Below, in pieces: positions 1-11,274 of a stretch of 64,000 bases of DNA. The DNA comes from Microdochium bolleyi (lineage: Eukaryota; Ascomycota; Sordariomycetes; Xylariales; Microdochiaceae): contig KQ964259.1 in the NCBI GenBank assembly GCA_001566295.1, positions 310,001-374,000 of the forward strand. Direction: 5' to 3'. The position numbers and the translations under genes are program-made. The notes below the pieces were generated by a model. The model worked only from the letters and a program-made list of their open reading frames with translations, did not search any database and was not told the origin of the DNA. Position 1 is the first letter of the stretch, and every line of letters begins with the position of its first letter.

Positions 1-422
1 TTGACTCATTATTGCCGATCTTGTCTACGTGTGCATGACTACGACACTTGCACCTATTGTAATGGCATGAGTTGTAAAACGTCTCAGCCTTTACCTATTT
101 GACCCCACATGTGTCGAATGCTTTCCAGGTACACTGGAGGGAGCTTTGCCACCGTCGGGAATGAGAGACACGATAGCCTCACCAACCCCTTTGTCTTATA
201 GCACTTTTCAGTGATTCAGAACCTATCCTCGTTGCCGAGTAAGACTGAGAGACCGAGCCCTCGATGTATAGATTGGCGGCACGCTAAGTGTGCATATAAA
301 ACCAGCGTCTGCTAGCAATCTGGTAATGCTCATAACTATGACTTATAGTCAGCCAAAGTATTCCCACGCAAACCTTTCATCACTACCAGCGCCCTTGGTC
401 AACACGCCGCACCGGTCTGAAG
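1..422. other. Left-edge intergenic stretch
   Basis: No coding region or RNA gene was recognised here. It presumably holds the promoter of the lectin gene that starts at 423. No convincing TATA box or repeat was seen. Confidence 0.5.
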
Positions 423-1280
423 ATGGTCATCCTCACAAACGGCACGATTATTACCCTAGTCAACCTGCTCACGCAGGAATGTCTTGACCTCTCCAACGGT
501 ACGTTGCTTGCTCTTTGGTATAACAAATTTAGCCCTCACACCTATACTACAACCTCAAACCATCAACATCCGCTACATCACCTAGACTCGCCACCTGTGC
601 AAAGCTCATACGTTGCTCAGGCTACTCCATGGACAACACGCCCGTCATAAGCTATGGCTGCCACTACCAGGCCAATCAGCAGTGGACGCTGTTTGAGCAG
701 GACTCTGTGGGCACCTGGCCAGTGTGGTCCCTCATCAACAAGGCCACTGGAAGTGAGTCATCCCATTCAGATCCCCGTGGGCACGTTCCACGAGCATTAC
801 CAGCATGAACGCAGAGACTGATGCGGGGTGTTGCTCGCAGGTGCCATGCAGCTTGTGGACGGGCCCTCGCCACTCATCAAGGGCTTCCAGCCAGCCGAGG
901 ACAGCGCCGCGGCGGGCCAGAGCTGGCGCTTGGTCTCGGCCGAGCCGGACTTTGAGCTTCTGATGTAAGTGCTTCTGGGAGATCGCGCAAGTGGGAGGAT
1001 GTAAGGCATCTTGAACGAGCTGACCGTGCCCCACGTTAGGATCCAAAACACATTGACCAACACCTATGCCACTTCTCTCGACGATTATGTTGATGGGTAA
1101 GTTTAGACCTCTCGGCCCGCCAAAAAGATGACGGCGACGGTTGTCCTCTCCCAAAGTACAACAAACTGATTATTGTGCCGCAATGATAGTGGACGTGCCA
1201 TCGGCGGCACCACCGGCAACGTAGAGACCGCTCAGCATCGTCAGCTGTGGAGGGTCACTGTCGTCGATGCACCCCTCTAG
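423..1280 (+). CDS. Ricin B-type lectin (beta-trefoil) domain protein, 5 exons
   Basis: Predicted exons are 423-498, 621-752, 841-964, 1040-1096 and 1190-1280. They sum to 480 nt and encode 159 residues. The protein is a single beta-trefoil of the R-type lectin fold, with three diagnostic Q-x-W motifs: QQW at about 45-47, QSW at 96-98 and QLW at 148-150. The N-terminal pattern NGT...LDLSNG...NTPVISY is typical of small fungal ricin-B domain proteins. The family binds galactose-type or related sugars. No signal peptide is evident, so the product is probably cytosolic, as in many fungal lectins proposed to act in defence against grazers; that role is inference. All four introns start GT and end AG and restore one open frame, which supports the model. 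No catalytic ricin A-type domain is present. The sugar-binding residues cannot be assigned by eye. Confidence 0.8.
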
Positions 1281-1847
1281 ACGGGTTCCTCGTTGCAACG
1301 CTATGGGCGGAAGCATATCGTACAGCAAGATCAGTCTCTGAGAGTGTCGTGAGGTTCATGAGAGGGTGTTTGAGCGCGGGGAGTCCCAAGTTTTAAGCGA
1401 AGACAGGCATACATGTACCCTGGATGGCACCTCGTTGAGTGCGGGGCGCGTTGCAGAACATGGTCAGATTGGTGATGCCCCGCAAGGCAGCCGATGGGCA
1501 ATGTTACGTTATGCTCTGAGCTTGGTGGCGCCAACATCGCAGTCCAGTAAAAGAATGACGCATTTCTATCAGAAGTCTGCACGACACGAAATTGAATTAG
1601 CTAACGTGGGAAAGCCGCCCGGGAAGATGGTGCAGGGTCCCGAAAACCGGGACACCATGCTGGACAATGTCTGCCTCATTGGCGGCCGGATTCCAGTATT
1701 AGAGTCCCAGTGAAACAATGCTTAAGTAGTACAATGTCATTCCAGATGTGCTGAGTCTCTAGCGTGGCTCCATTAATTACCCTCACAAATTCCTTCAGAC
1801 TGCCGAGCCGTAGAGCTTTTTCGCTCGAGAGTCTGCTGTCTAAGTCA
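1281..1847. other. Intergenic between lectin and F-box genes
   Basis: The two flanking genes converge here. Open frames exist on both strands but show no recognisable domain or coding character, so it is taken to be two 3' untranslated regions plus spacer. Confidence 0.5.
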
Positions 1848-3338
1848 TCAACGTTTCCCGCTGAGCCACATGTCGATAGTGCATCCGAGCGTGATGGCGC
1901 CCCGTAGTAGCTCGTACTGGAACCGGTCCAAGGCACGGTCGCAGAAAGCAAGTATCGAGGTGGCAACACTCGTTTTCGGGGTCGGGGAACGAGCGGTCTC
2001 CGGCGAGTCGAGAGTGGTTTCGAAGTCGAAGTATGTGCCCAGGATATACTGCTGCCTCTGGCGGCCGCTGGCCAAGAAGTCGTCCAGGTCGACTGTGCGC
2101 GTGGGAAACAGAGATGGGAGGGATGGGTTAGTGGCTGGCAAAAAAGCAGATTGGACCAGGAAGGGAGAGAAAAAATAGGGAGCGGGTGGATGTCCATCTT
2201 GAAGTATTCGAAGACCAGGCTTAGTCTTGTCCGAGTCTTTGAAGGGAAAGAGGGTCCAGACGTCTACCTGGACGCTATCACGACTGCGTTACCTGCGTGG
2301 GTGACCTGCTGAGCCAGAGACCTCTCGAGGCTGAGCAGAAGCGCGTTGGTCCTGACCAAGAGCTCTAATTACGACAATGAAAAAGTCAGTTTCGTTATGC
2401 TTGGTGCTGAGCTCCACATCAAGATCTACGCACCTTCATACTCCAGTGTGTATGCCACGGGTGGCTCGTCGTTCGGTCCGACCAGCACCGGTGCATCCTT
2501 GACTTCCTTCTCGACGACGCGGAACTTGATGCCGACGTTCTCGGTCAGGACATCTGTCCACAGGATCACCGAGTGCTTGTCGTCTGCAGAGCGTTTCGCC
2601 AACACGGTCGAGGTGGAAGGCTGTGCAGGTGTCGTGGCTGGCGTCGCCGAGGACAGTTGGGACTGCACCTGCAGCCACTCGCGCCACACGCGGATCACGC
2701 CCTCCGTGACACTGGCGATGCTGAGGAACAGTTTTCGCTTCGGGTCGACCTTGATGATACTCGTCTGCGTGCAGAGCTGAGAGAAGAGCTCACCCGAATC
2801 GAGGAAGAGATCGTGCGACAAGTCCCTGCCGTCATCATCACCATCCTCGTCGACGGGCGTGCTGGTGCTGCTCATGCTGGTAGCGGAAAAACGTCTGTTG
2901 CGCCATGCGGACGCTCTGTCTTCCCGAGGAGGGCCACGGGGTCTGAAGCGTGAGTACAAACTCTTGAGTTTAGTGAGACTGGCATCCCGGCCGATGTCAT
3001 CGATTTTGTCGGTCCCGAGATACTCGCATTGCAGCGTGGGCGTCATGATCTTGACGCTCGGGTGGTAGCACTCGAGGACCAGGACATGGTCGCGCAGAGA
3101 CGAGGCCTCGACGAGGCGGGAGTAGTGCAGGCGTCCTACGAGATCATGGAAGCGGTGGCTGAGGGTGGCGAGGGCGAGCACCTGGCGGGTCGGGAAGTGG
3201 GCGAGGATTTGGATCAAGATCTGTGAGAGGAGTGTCAGTTGCTGGATGACTTGTTCTCTTTCGGCGAGATGTGACAGTGGTTGTGCTCGGACTGACCTCG
3301 TTCGGAAGCGCACCGAGGGACGGGCGAAGCTGCTCCAT
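1848..3338 (-). CDS. F-box domain protein, 3 exons
   Basis: Predicted exons on the minus strand are 3338-3297, 3220-2442 and 2274-1848, encoding 415 residues. Joining exons 1 and 2 gives LGALPNEILIQILAHFPTRQ followed by a leucine-rich helix, a classic F-box at residues about 9-50. Such a domain would dock to Skp1 and recruit a substrate to an SCF ubiquitin ligase. The first splice is secure because it reconstitutes the F-box exactly at the ...PNE/IL... position. The second (weak GTATGA donor, TAG acceptor) is less certain, but it keeps one frame to the stop and totals a whole number of codons. An acidic, Ser-rich linker (STPVDEDGDDD) follows the F-box. The C-terminal half matches no repeat family I can name, so the substrate is unknown. 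Confidence is high for the F-box and moderate for the C-terminal exon. Confidence 0.78.
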
Positions 3339-4300
3339 CTTGGAAGCCTTGAATGTTGGGGGCGAGAGAAGTGCTCCCGTCGATGTGTGGACGGGTACGC
3401 GGCGGGCTTCTCAGATATAGCACGCGTGGTTGGACGTGCTGGCGTAAGTCGTCAGCCGGGCTGATGTCAGCCGTGGGAACGCCACATCGGCTGGGCCGTC
3501 TCAGGGTGGCTGGCTGAGGACTGCTGCGCGAGCGAACCAGGGCAACTCAAGCCTCAGGGGCTGCAGGCTGGCAGACGGCTTGACAGCGGCCGCACCGGGA
3601 TATGCGGCCCAGGAGTATGCTGCGAAGACGATTGGCGCCCCTTATCTGGAGGGCCAGCTAGGGGAGAGATGGTGTGCGGAAGGCTGGCTGTGCACCAAGA
3701 ATATCTCGAAGTCGCTGCAAAGCCGATGCTTTGACTTTCGAAGCAATGGTGCTTGGTTGCGCCGTGGTGATGCAAACCAAGCTCTCCCGAGATGTGATGT
3801 TGAAGCAAGGTGGCGAGTCGTTGGGACCGCCCGGAATCCAAGATCACCACTAGACCAAAGCTTGTCCTGCGATGCAACGTTGGCCAATCATGAGGAGCCC
3901 TGGCTGAAATGACGCACACTATAGCCGGGCGACTGGGCAGACACATTTATTGGGCAGAGCAGCACAGACACGAAGCAGTGTCTGGGCCCCGAGCTGATGA
4001 AGTCGCGCTTGCCTGCATTCGAGGTTTCTGTGTAACCCATCCACCACTGTCGCACATGTTCCGACAGAGACGCTGATGTCTTGTGCTCTGGATCATGCGG
4101 GGCCTATCTGCCACGAATCAGGGGTTCCCCGGGTATCACTCGAGGGCGCAGGAGCCGGGTTCCGATATCGCTCCCCCGGCCAGGACGCCAGCCTTGCTTA
4201 CCAGTCCCAAGTACCTTGACTTATCAAAGTACAATAAGGCAGTCCTGTGTAACATCAAGTCAGGAGTATATCATCTAGCTATGCCCCCACACGTGTAAAT
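3339..4300. other. Intergenic, nothing recognised
   Basis: About 0.96 kb lies between the start of the F-box gene and the end of the amine oxidase gene. Several short open frames occur on both strands, but none has a domain or convincing codon pattern. Confidence 0.5.
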
Positions 4301-5949
4301 TTACACTTTAAGATCCGAGATTCCCGCACTCGGAGCAGCCTCCTCGATGCCCCTCCTCGCGGCCCTCGCGGTCGTGATGCCCGACTCGATCGCCCCATCA
4401 ATGAACCCGCGCCACCCTTTCGCCCAGTCGCCGCTCGCCATCTCGAGGAGCCCGTGCGGCGCCTGCAGCGCGGCCAGGTGCCTCAGCGTGTCCCCCGGCT
4501 TGTCCGCGGGGCCCAGGCTCGCCCACGAGCCCCGGGTCAGAGGGTCCGCGGGCCAGTCGTGCGTGAGGTACGCCTCGACCTGCGCATCGGGGGCCAGCTC
4601 TCGCTGGAACGTCGAGATGATACCCGTGCTGTCCTTGTGGTCCTTCAGTGCACCGCTGTAGCCGAATGCGATGGCGTATGTGGCGTCCTCGTGGCCCGAG
4701 GCGCCGTGGTGGTCGCTCAGGGCAAAGGCGTACGCAGGACCCTGCGTGGCGGAAAGGGTGCTGCTACTAGCTGCCTGCGCACACTTGAAGAAAGGAGCAT
4801 GCTTGTGCTTGAGCTTCATGTGAATCTTGGGAACCATGCAGACGTGTCCCCTGTCGACAGCCTCGCGGCGGTTGGGGTCCAAGGGCGGCGAGAAGTCGAC
4901 ATTCCCAAGGGAGTTGCTGTCCGAGGTCGTGTTACGTCAGATTGAACGCTCCTTTCTGGATGGATAACACATAACAGCAAAGAACCAAAAGAGAAAGGGA
5001 CGTGAACGACTCACAGTGGTATCGTGCAGACGGCCCGACGAGCCCTGATCTTGCGGTCATCCTCGGTCGTGATCGTCACCACGCCGCCTTCCTGCGCGAT
5101 TCCGCGGACCACGGCGCCCATGAGCCTGTCGACCCCCGTGCAATCACTGAGCATCGCCCTCGCCAGACCCGTCATGCCGGACCCGCCGATCTTGTACACG
5201 CCTGCGAACTCGATGATGCGGGCAAAGTCGTGGCCCGCGAGCGCGTACCACCGCAGGGTCTCGGCCCAGCCCGTCTCAGCGCCGGACACGCCGCCAAAGG
5301 TGCTGAGGAAGGCCTCGAACGCGCCCTTGTCCTCGTCTGTCTCGTCCGTGATGGCATCGAGGCGCTCCCTGACCGTCAGGTGGTCGTACCGGCTCCACGC
5401 GGGCGCGATGGGCTCGCGCAGGGGGTCCAGCGGGTACGGCATGAGCTGCTGGCTGGTCAGGCCGTCGATGGTCCAGAACTTGTGCGCGAGGCGGGTCATG
5501 GCCGCGCCGTGGTCCGCCAGCGGCCGCTGGGCCATGTGCTCGCTGGCGAGCGACTTGAAGCCGAGATGCGTCGTGTCGGCGGCGCCGCTGCTGGTCTTGA
5601 GTTTGCTGTCGAGGCCGTAGCGCACAATCTCCGAGTAGACAAATGGCTGCGTCCAGTGCACCCAGGTGCCGCCCATCTCGAAGCTGTTGCCCCCGAGCGC
5701 CCTGGCCGTCCACGTCCGGCCGCCGATGCGGTCCCGCCCGTCCATCAGCAGCACGCCCAGGGGCTGGCCGCTCCCGTTGCCCTGGGCCAGCTCGCGGGCG
5801 GCGGCCAGTCCGGCAAAACCAGCGCCGATGATTACGACATCGTATTCATCGCGAATAGTGGTGCTGCTGGGCACCACGGCGTCCGTCTCGAGCCCGGTCG
5901 TGACTCCGTCCTCGGCGTGCCAGAGGTAGCCCTCGCTGCTGCGTGGCAT
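4301..5949 (-). CDS. Flavin-containing monoamine oxidase (MAO-N-like)
   Basis: Two exons, 5949-5015 and 4916-4301, encode 516 residues, close to the roughly 495 of Aspergillus MAO-N. The N-terminal Rossmann motif VVIIGAGFAGLAAARELA (about 38-55) binds the FAD ADP moiety. It is followed by the family motifs DGRDRIGGRTW (about 70-80) and EMGGTWVHWTQPFVYSEI (from 91). The splice rebuilds the conserved CTIPLNSLGNVDFSPPL segment, so the intron is well supported. Known relatives oxidatively deaminate primary amines to aldehyde, ammonia and peroxide. The C-terminus (SDLKV) lacks a peroxisomal SKL signal, so the product is probably cytosolic. I chose the ATG at 5949 because the MAO-N-like N-terminus begins there; an in-frame ATG at 6036 would add 29 atypical residues. 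The substrate is unknown. Confidence 0.92.
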
Positions 5950-6785
5950 GGCTTGGGTGGTGATGATTAGCCTGATGATGGTATATAGTGTAGGTGGTCC
6001 GAGATGCGAAATACAAGCATATAGAAAAACAATCAACTCGCAAGAAACCGCTTCCGCTCTATCTATCAGGGCTGCAAAATGGGCCAGGAGTATGGTTATG
6101 TACGAGCAACAAATGAACTTATACGGGCTAGTGTGCCATCCGACTCAGCCGCGTCCCCTCCCCCGCAAGATAGTCTCCGAGGCTGGTTGGCTGGTGCCGC
6201 ACAGTCTGATTGGCGCAGCGTTATTTGCGGAGCAGCCCGGCGGAAAATACGGAACTGTTCCGGTGAGCATCTCGTGGTCTCTCCCTCTCTCTGCCTCTTC
6301 ATGACGCGGGGCATGGTAGATAGGGGTCGGGGCCCGACCGCACCGAATCTTCTATAACCCCAAACGGTTTAACAATTCCCAAAACGGCAAACATTACCAT
6401 GCGGGCTGCGGTCCTTCCCCAATCCTCCAAGGCCACCAGAGATGTAGGACTCAGCTCTACCCCTGACGAGCACGTTGCTGCCCACCAAAACACTCTCCTC
6501 GTGAAAAAGACGGGGTGCCTGCTTTTCCAGGCTCGCTATCCGCGAAGGGACTTGTGTTACTTGTAATATTGTATCGCTTTTTACAGGATTCTAGCTGCAG
6601 GGTTGAAGACTGACTATGCCATCGGGACAATCTGTCCAACGCATCCATCTCCGAAATATCTCTGTGGGGGGTTCTGTGACGGCGGCTACACAAAAGCGAG
6701 CCCGCTGATGCCAACCACGGCTGACGCCTGTGTTGGTCGATGCTGCTGTCCAGCGCAGCATTCCGACGGGGTTGCTGCAAAACGT
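5950..6785. other. Intergenic / promoter of amine oxidase
   Basis: About 0.84 kb with no recognisable gene. It contains the presumed promoter of the amine oxidase and the 3' region of the 209-residue unknown gene. Short open frames were judged to be chance. Confidence 0.45.
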
Positions 6786-7415
6786 CTAGGCCCATACGCG
6801 TAAAGACCACTCGCGCACCTTCTGTGGCCAGGTTGCTGTGTCTTGGATGTACGATAGCCTCGTGACGCAGACCTCCAGAAAGTAGCAAGCCTGGAGCATG
6901 TTCGACGACATGTGGTCAAACCGTTGCGCGTCGGTGTTGCCCACTTGCTCGCTGGCGCGCTCGGCATATACTTCCCAGCACGTGCGGACCATTTCCATGG
7001 CATCGTAGTGGACGTTGCGCACCAATAGGTCTCGGAGATTTTCCATGTGCCTCTTTGCCGGGATGAAAGCACTATCTCGTGCAATTCGCCCCAAGACTTC
7101 CGATACGCCAAAACTCATTGCCTGGGTCTTGAAGTCGTCGAGGGCTATGGTCATGCGTGCAGTTATATCGCAAAATGGACACGGTGTGTTGATCTCTGCG
7201 ATCGAACGGGCGTAGTCGTCAGGAATGTATCTCTTGTTGACCCATTCTGTCCAAAGTTGTGGAGGGAAATCGGACCGTCTGAATTTGTGACCGTCCCTGG
7301 TCGCCCGGCCCGGGATCATGCACCCAAGGAAATGGCAAGGATCGGTCGGATGTCTAGACCCCAGGACCTCTGGCGACGATCCAGACGCTGGTGCTGCGCT
7401 CTGATTATTTGCCAT
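6786..7415 (-). CDS. Hypothetical protein, 209 residues
   Basis: A single uninterrupted frame opens with ATG at 7415 (MANNQSAAPASG...) and ends at 6786. I do not recognise the family. It has a low-complexity N-terminus (about 30 residues), a CHFLGC element, a CPFC pair (two Cys two residues apart) near the middle, and then a helical, mostly polar C-terminal half (FGVSEVLGRIARDS, VYAERASEQVGN). The four Cys plus His could bind a metal or form a small zinc-stabilised fold, but this is speculative. No signal peptide or membrane segment is present. The frame runs on upstream of 7415 without a stop, but that part reads like non-coding sequence. It may be a lineage-specific gene. It could also be part of a longer spliced gene with exons I could not identify. 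Confidence 0.5.
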   Translation of the reverse strand: MANNQSAAPASGSSPEVLGSRHPTDPCHFLGCMIPGRATRDGHKFRRSDFPPQLWTEWVNKRYIPDDYARSIAEINTPCPFCDITARMTIALDDFKTQAMSFGVSEVLGRIARDSAFIPAKRHMENLRDLLVRNVHYDAMEMVRTCWEVYAERASEQVGNTDAQRFDHMSSNMLQACYFLEVCVTRLSYIQDTATWPQKVREWSLRVWA

Positions 7416-8806
7416 CGTGGACTTTGTATGTCGAATTGTGAGTCGTTTCGTACCAGGTATTTGTGCGGCTGTGACTCGGTGAAGAAAATGGCCTCTGACA
7501 CACTCATGATGTGGCTTTGCTTGGCCAGATATAAATACAAAAAGAAATGAACAACTCCCTGAATGAGACTGGAATCTGCGATGAAGTTTGTAGACAAAGA
7601 AGCGTACTTGGTTCTCGATGGAATTTCTCTCCATTTCAGCATTGCCAGCACCTTGTGGTAGGCAAACATACTCGAAATAGCAGTCCGGTGACCCGAGACA
7701 CGCCAAAGTGTCTTTTCCATCATCTCACCCGGTGGTCGTTCCTGTGATACGTTGAGTGCAGTGTTACTCGGAGGTTTTGAACGTCTTTGTTCGTCTTGAC
7801 CACCGTCACGATTGATTGCCGTCATTTCATGTAACACGATCCAAGGGGAACTGATTGTCATGCGGGGACGGTCTGTTGGCAGCTATTTTCAGAAGGATGG
7901 TTCACTACAGGCAATCAGAGCCTGGAATGCCATTGCTGTGGTACTACAAATCATGGGTCTCTCTGCCTTTGTGCCACATCAGGATCCAGGAAACTGTGCT
8001 TGGTATTTATTCCCAGAAGATGGTAGTTTGACCTGGGCATGCGGTAACCGCATATCATGCTCGAACAACGCCATGTCGTGCTGCAGGCTCACTCGTGTTG
8101 TCGGTTTCGTATCGCCACAGGATCAAGCAAGTTCGCCAGTCGCGAGCCCCCCAGTATCACCAATCGTGCTGCTGTGCTGAGGCTTGCCAAGTACCAACAC
8201 TGATCACTGTTCACAGATCCTGGTATGTGTCCGCGTCGGGTAGATCTGCGGGCGGGTGGAAGTAGATGTTTCCCGCAGTTGTTCTATGGCTAGAAGCATG
8301 AGATTGGTCCAATGTGCCGTGACAACATGCGCCTCCCAAAGTTCTTTTGTCCCTTTCGGTGGCTCATCTCCACTGCACAGACGCTGATGCGGCAACTTCT
8401 GATTGCCAGGCCATTAAACCTTTGACAAAGCGGCTAATGCAATGGAAGGGCCCTCCCGCAGACCCCGGCTCGACATGCAGCTCGGAACGCTTTCCCCCCC
8501 GGGCGAAACGCCCGCACTATCTCGAGCTGCACAGCGGGGTGGAAATGACATTTCGCCAGGGGCACAGCGAGCCATGCATGCGGCTGGCTGAGGAGAGGAC
8601 AGCTGAACCCATGAACCCCTGCTGCCGCAACGATCTGGACCGCAGCCGCACCATTCAATAGTCTTGGCGGATGCGTGTAAGCAGGGTCATGAGTTCGACA
8701 TAAAAAAACATGGCTCGCCGACCGACCACGACCTGCTCGCCCCAGAGCATCCTCCAGCCTCCATCATTACCACACTGTCGTTACCTCTATATCATCATCT
8801 TACACG
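7416..8806. other. Divergent intergenic region
   Basis: About 1.4 kb lies between the start of the minus-strand unknown gene and the start of the plus-strand Thr-rich gene. No coding segment is convincing. A purine/pyrimidine-asymmetric leader (about 8700-8800) directly precedes the ATG at 8807 and looks like a 5' untranslated region. Confidence 0.45.
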
Positions 8807-9877
8807 ATGAGATCCTGTGCGTACTTTGTCCCGGTCCTGGCACTGGCCGCGTCCGTCGTGGCCGTCCCGGGCCGGCGGTCCAAGTGCGGTCATCCTCCGG
8901 TCCTTTCGTCCTCCACGACCACCGAGTTGAACGGTGCCTGCACCATCGTCAGCACCGTGACCGTCACGAGCACAGGCACAGCCACGGCCTTCTCAACCCC
9001 CTCCGTCGTGACTTCGCTTGCGACCGAGACCGAGGCCGCGACCGAGACCACGACGCTCCCGCAGTCGACCGACACAGTCACCAGCACCACCACCTTGTTT
9101 GTCACCGGCACCGAGACGGTCACCGACGCGGCAACCGTCACCACTACAGCCACAGAGACACTCACAACCGCAGCCGCCACCGTCACCACAAACACCCCTT
9201 CGGGCTTCATCGCCGCCTCAGCCGCGTACCAGCCCAAGGCGCGGAAGAGGCACGAGGCCGCCCGCCACGACATCCCCAGGGCAATCTCCTGCACCTCCCT
9301 CGCCACCACGACTGTCGTCGAGACTGCCACCACGACAGCCGAGGCCGCGACCCCGACCGCCGTCGTCACGACCATCGTCCTCGTCACCACGACGGCGACC
9401 GTGTCTCAGGAAGCCGCCACCACCCTCGAGACGCTCCCCGTCACCGAGCCCCTGACCACCACCACCACCGTCACGACCACGGGCACCCAGACGGCCACCG
9501 CCACCACCACCGAGACCGTCGGCCCGACGCCGACAGCCTACACGGGCGTGTGCACGCCGGCCAACTTCGCCACCAACAGGTCAGGCTATGCCTTCTCCGC
9601 AGTCCAGGCCGGCAACGGCGGCCAGGTCTCGCTCGCCGCAAGCACCGCCCAGGAGTGCTGCGAGGCCTGCGTCGCAAAGACCGGCTGCGGCGCCTCCAGC
9701 TTCGAGGCGGGCACGAGGGCCTGCGTCGGCTACATGGCCGCCCCAGGGACCTGCGGCACCAGGAACGTCGTCGGCCGCCTCTACGCGTACCTTGACGAGG
9801 CTTCTGCGCCACCGCAGCGGTACACCGTATCCAATGGGGTCTGTGGCATTTTCCAGAATATTCTCGTGTTTAGTTAA
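8807..9877 (+). CDS. Secreted Thr-rich cell-wall-type protein with Cys-rich C-terminus
   Basis: A single exon encodes 356 residues. Residues 1-20 (MRSCAYFVPVLALAASVVAV) form a signal peptide. Residues about 35-135 and 165-235 are extremely rich in Thr, with Ser/Val/Ala (repeats of the TVTTTATET kind), an expected substrate for heavy O-mannosylation and typical of fungal wall or adhesin-like stalks. Between the two stalks is a basic KARKR site resembling a Kex2 cleavage site. Residues about 240-335 form a compact domain with paired Cys (ECCEACVAKTGCGASSF, then CVGYM, GTCG), resembling the PAN/Apple-like Cys pattern in fungal extracellular proteins. The end lacks an obvious GPI signal, although the C-terminal tail is short and hydrophobic. 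The likely location is the extracellular matrix; its ligand is unknown. Confidence 0.82.
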   Translation: MRSCAYFVPVLALAASVVAVPGRRSKCGHPPVLSSSTTTELNGACTIVSTVTVTSTGTATAFSTPSVVTSLATETEAATETTTLPQSTDTVTSTTTLFVTGTETVTDAATVTTTATETLTTAAATVTTNTPSGFIAASAAYQPKARKRHEAARHDIPRAISCTSLATTTVVETATTTAEAATPTAVVTTIVLVTTTATVSQEAATTLETLPVTEPLTTTTTVTTTGTQTATATTTETVGPTPTAYTGVCTPANFATNRSGYAFSAVQAGNGGQVSLAASTAQECCEACVAKTGCGASSFEAGTRACVGYMAAPGTCGTRNVVGRLYAYLDEASAPPQRYTVSNGVCGIFQNILVFS

Positions 9878-10353
9878 GCAATGGAAACAAGTAAGGGCGA
9901 GCGCATGGCACACGCCAGCTTGGTACACGTTCAACGGCCCGCTCGCCAGCCCCTTTTTGTGTGGGATGATGGAATTTTGCTCTATAGGGGGTTCAGCTCT
10001 GCCTACGCTTATGGTTGTAGTTAAACTCAGCCAGAATAATCAATAACACAACGGACCGCGGCTCGCACGTGGCTCACACGCGCGCACAAATGTAAACAGA
10101 CTGCACTCGAGCGATGATTATGTTCACCACTGCTACCACCGAAAACGAGTGTCCGTTCCGGAACGGCAAGCAGCTTTGTGTGTTGAGTCCCATATGCACG
10201 CGTATTTCCCGCCGCTATCCAACGTTGCTCCTTGCCATGGAAGCCTGAAGTGATCCATTGTACCTCTGGCACTGCTGTTAACCACTGGACCGCCTTCTCC
10301 TACTCCCACTGACTGCCCCTCACACGTGTACCAACAAGACCCCTCTCATCCGC
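9878..10353. other. Convergent intergenic spacer
   Basis: About 0.48 kb separates the 3' ends of the Thr-rich gene and the glutamine-amidotransferase-like gene. No further feature was seen. Confidence 0.5.
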
Positions 10354-11274
10354 TCACTCCCGCAGGAACCGCATAAACACCCTCGCGATCTCGACGCCGT
10401 CGTGCTCGTCGCCCACGCGCCGCATGCCGTCCTCGAAGATGTCGTCGCTCAGGATCCCGCCATACTTGCGCAGCTGCAGGATCTCGCGGACCATGTCCTC
10501 GGTGAACTCCGGGTGGCCCTGCACCGCGATCATGCGCCCGGGGATGTACATGGCCTGGATTGGGCACGCCGCCGTGCTGGCCAGCGGCGTGCACCCGGGC
10601 GGGAGGGTGAGCACCGCGTCGCGGTGCATCTGGTGGATTCTCTTTTTTTTGATAACCATGGGTTAGCACATCCTGTCCACGTTCCTGTTCTTACGCGCCC
10701 GATCGCTCCGCGTTGGTGCACGTGAGATATGACCGTCTGGGTGTCACGACGAGCCACTTTTTGGGGAAAAATTACTCACCAGCGTGTCCCTCCCAAAGAC
10801 CTTCTTCCCCTCCTCATTCAGCTCCAGGGGCACGACGCTGATCTCCCACCCGCGGTCGTTCCTCCCGACCTGGGCGCCCAGCGCGCGCCCGACGATCTGG
10901 TGCCCGAAGCAGACCCCAATCACTTTTACCCTGCCGCCCTCGAGGATCCGCCGCGTGTACTGCACGAGGTGCTCGATCCAGGGCTCCGCGTCGAACGAGT
11001 TGTGCTTGCTGCCCGTGATGAGGATCGCGTCGATCGGGTCCGCCGCATCCGGGGCCGGGTCCGGGTACGCGGACGCGAAGTCGCCGTTGACGACGTCGTG
11101 GTGGGATATGCGCAGGGGCGAGCGCGCCGGGTCGTCTAGGTCCGGGAGCGAGAGGGCGCGCGAGAAGAGGTGCCGGAACACGCCGCCGTAGGTCTTGTAC
11201 TGCGCCTGGATCCCGGGCACGGGGGTGTCGGTCTCGAGGATCGCGAGGCGGATCGGAGGGGGTGCGGAGCCCAT
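10354..11274 (-). CDS. Class I glutamine amidotransferase-like protein
   Basis: Exons are 11274-10780 and 10641-10354, giving 260 residues. The fold and active site of a class I (triad) GATase are visible: the nucleophile elbow VIGVCFGHQIVGRALG places Cys122, and the C-terminal QGHPEF motif gives His208 and Glu210. The segment RIHQMHRDAVLTLP, created at the splice, is the conserved region found in GMP-synthase-like stand-alone GATase proteins of fungi. The acceptor is an unusual AAG preceded by an A-run, but it is the only one that keeps frame and rebuilds the motif. Stand-alone family members may hydrolyse glutamine or act on gamma-glutamyl compounds; the exact substrate cannot be told. The size fits the family (about 240-270 residues). 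A GT-microsatellite lies just upstream of the start. Confidence 0.88.

Noticed and set aside
735..1154. Minus-strand open frame of 139 codons opposite the lectin gene
   Set aside because: It lies antisense to spliced lectin exons, shows no domain, and is explained as a shadow frame.
5002..5970. Long plus-strand frame (322 codons) over the amine oxidase
   Set aside because: Antisense to a clear FAD-dependent amine oxidase. The translation is Arg/Ala/Gly-rich, typical of the reverse of GC-rich coding DNA.
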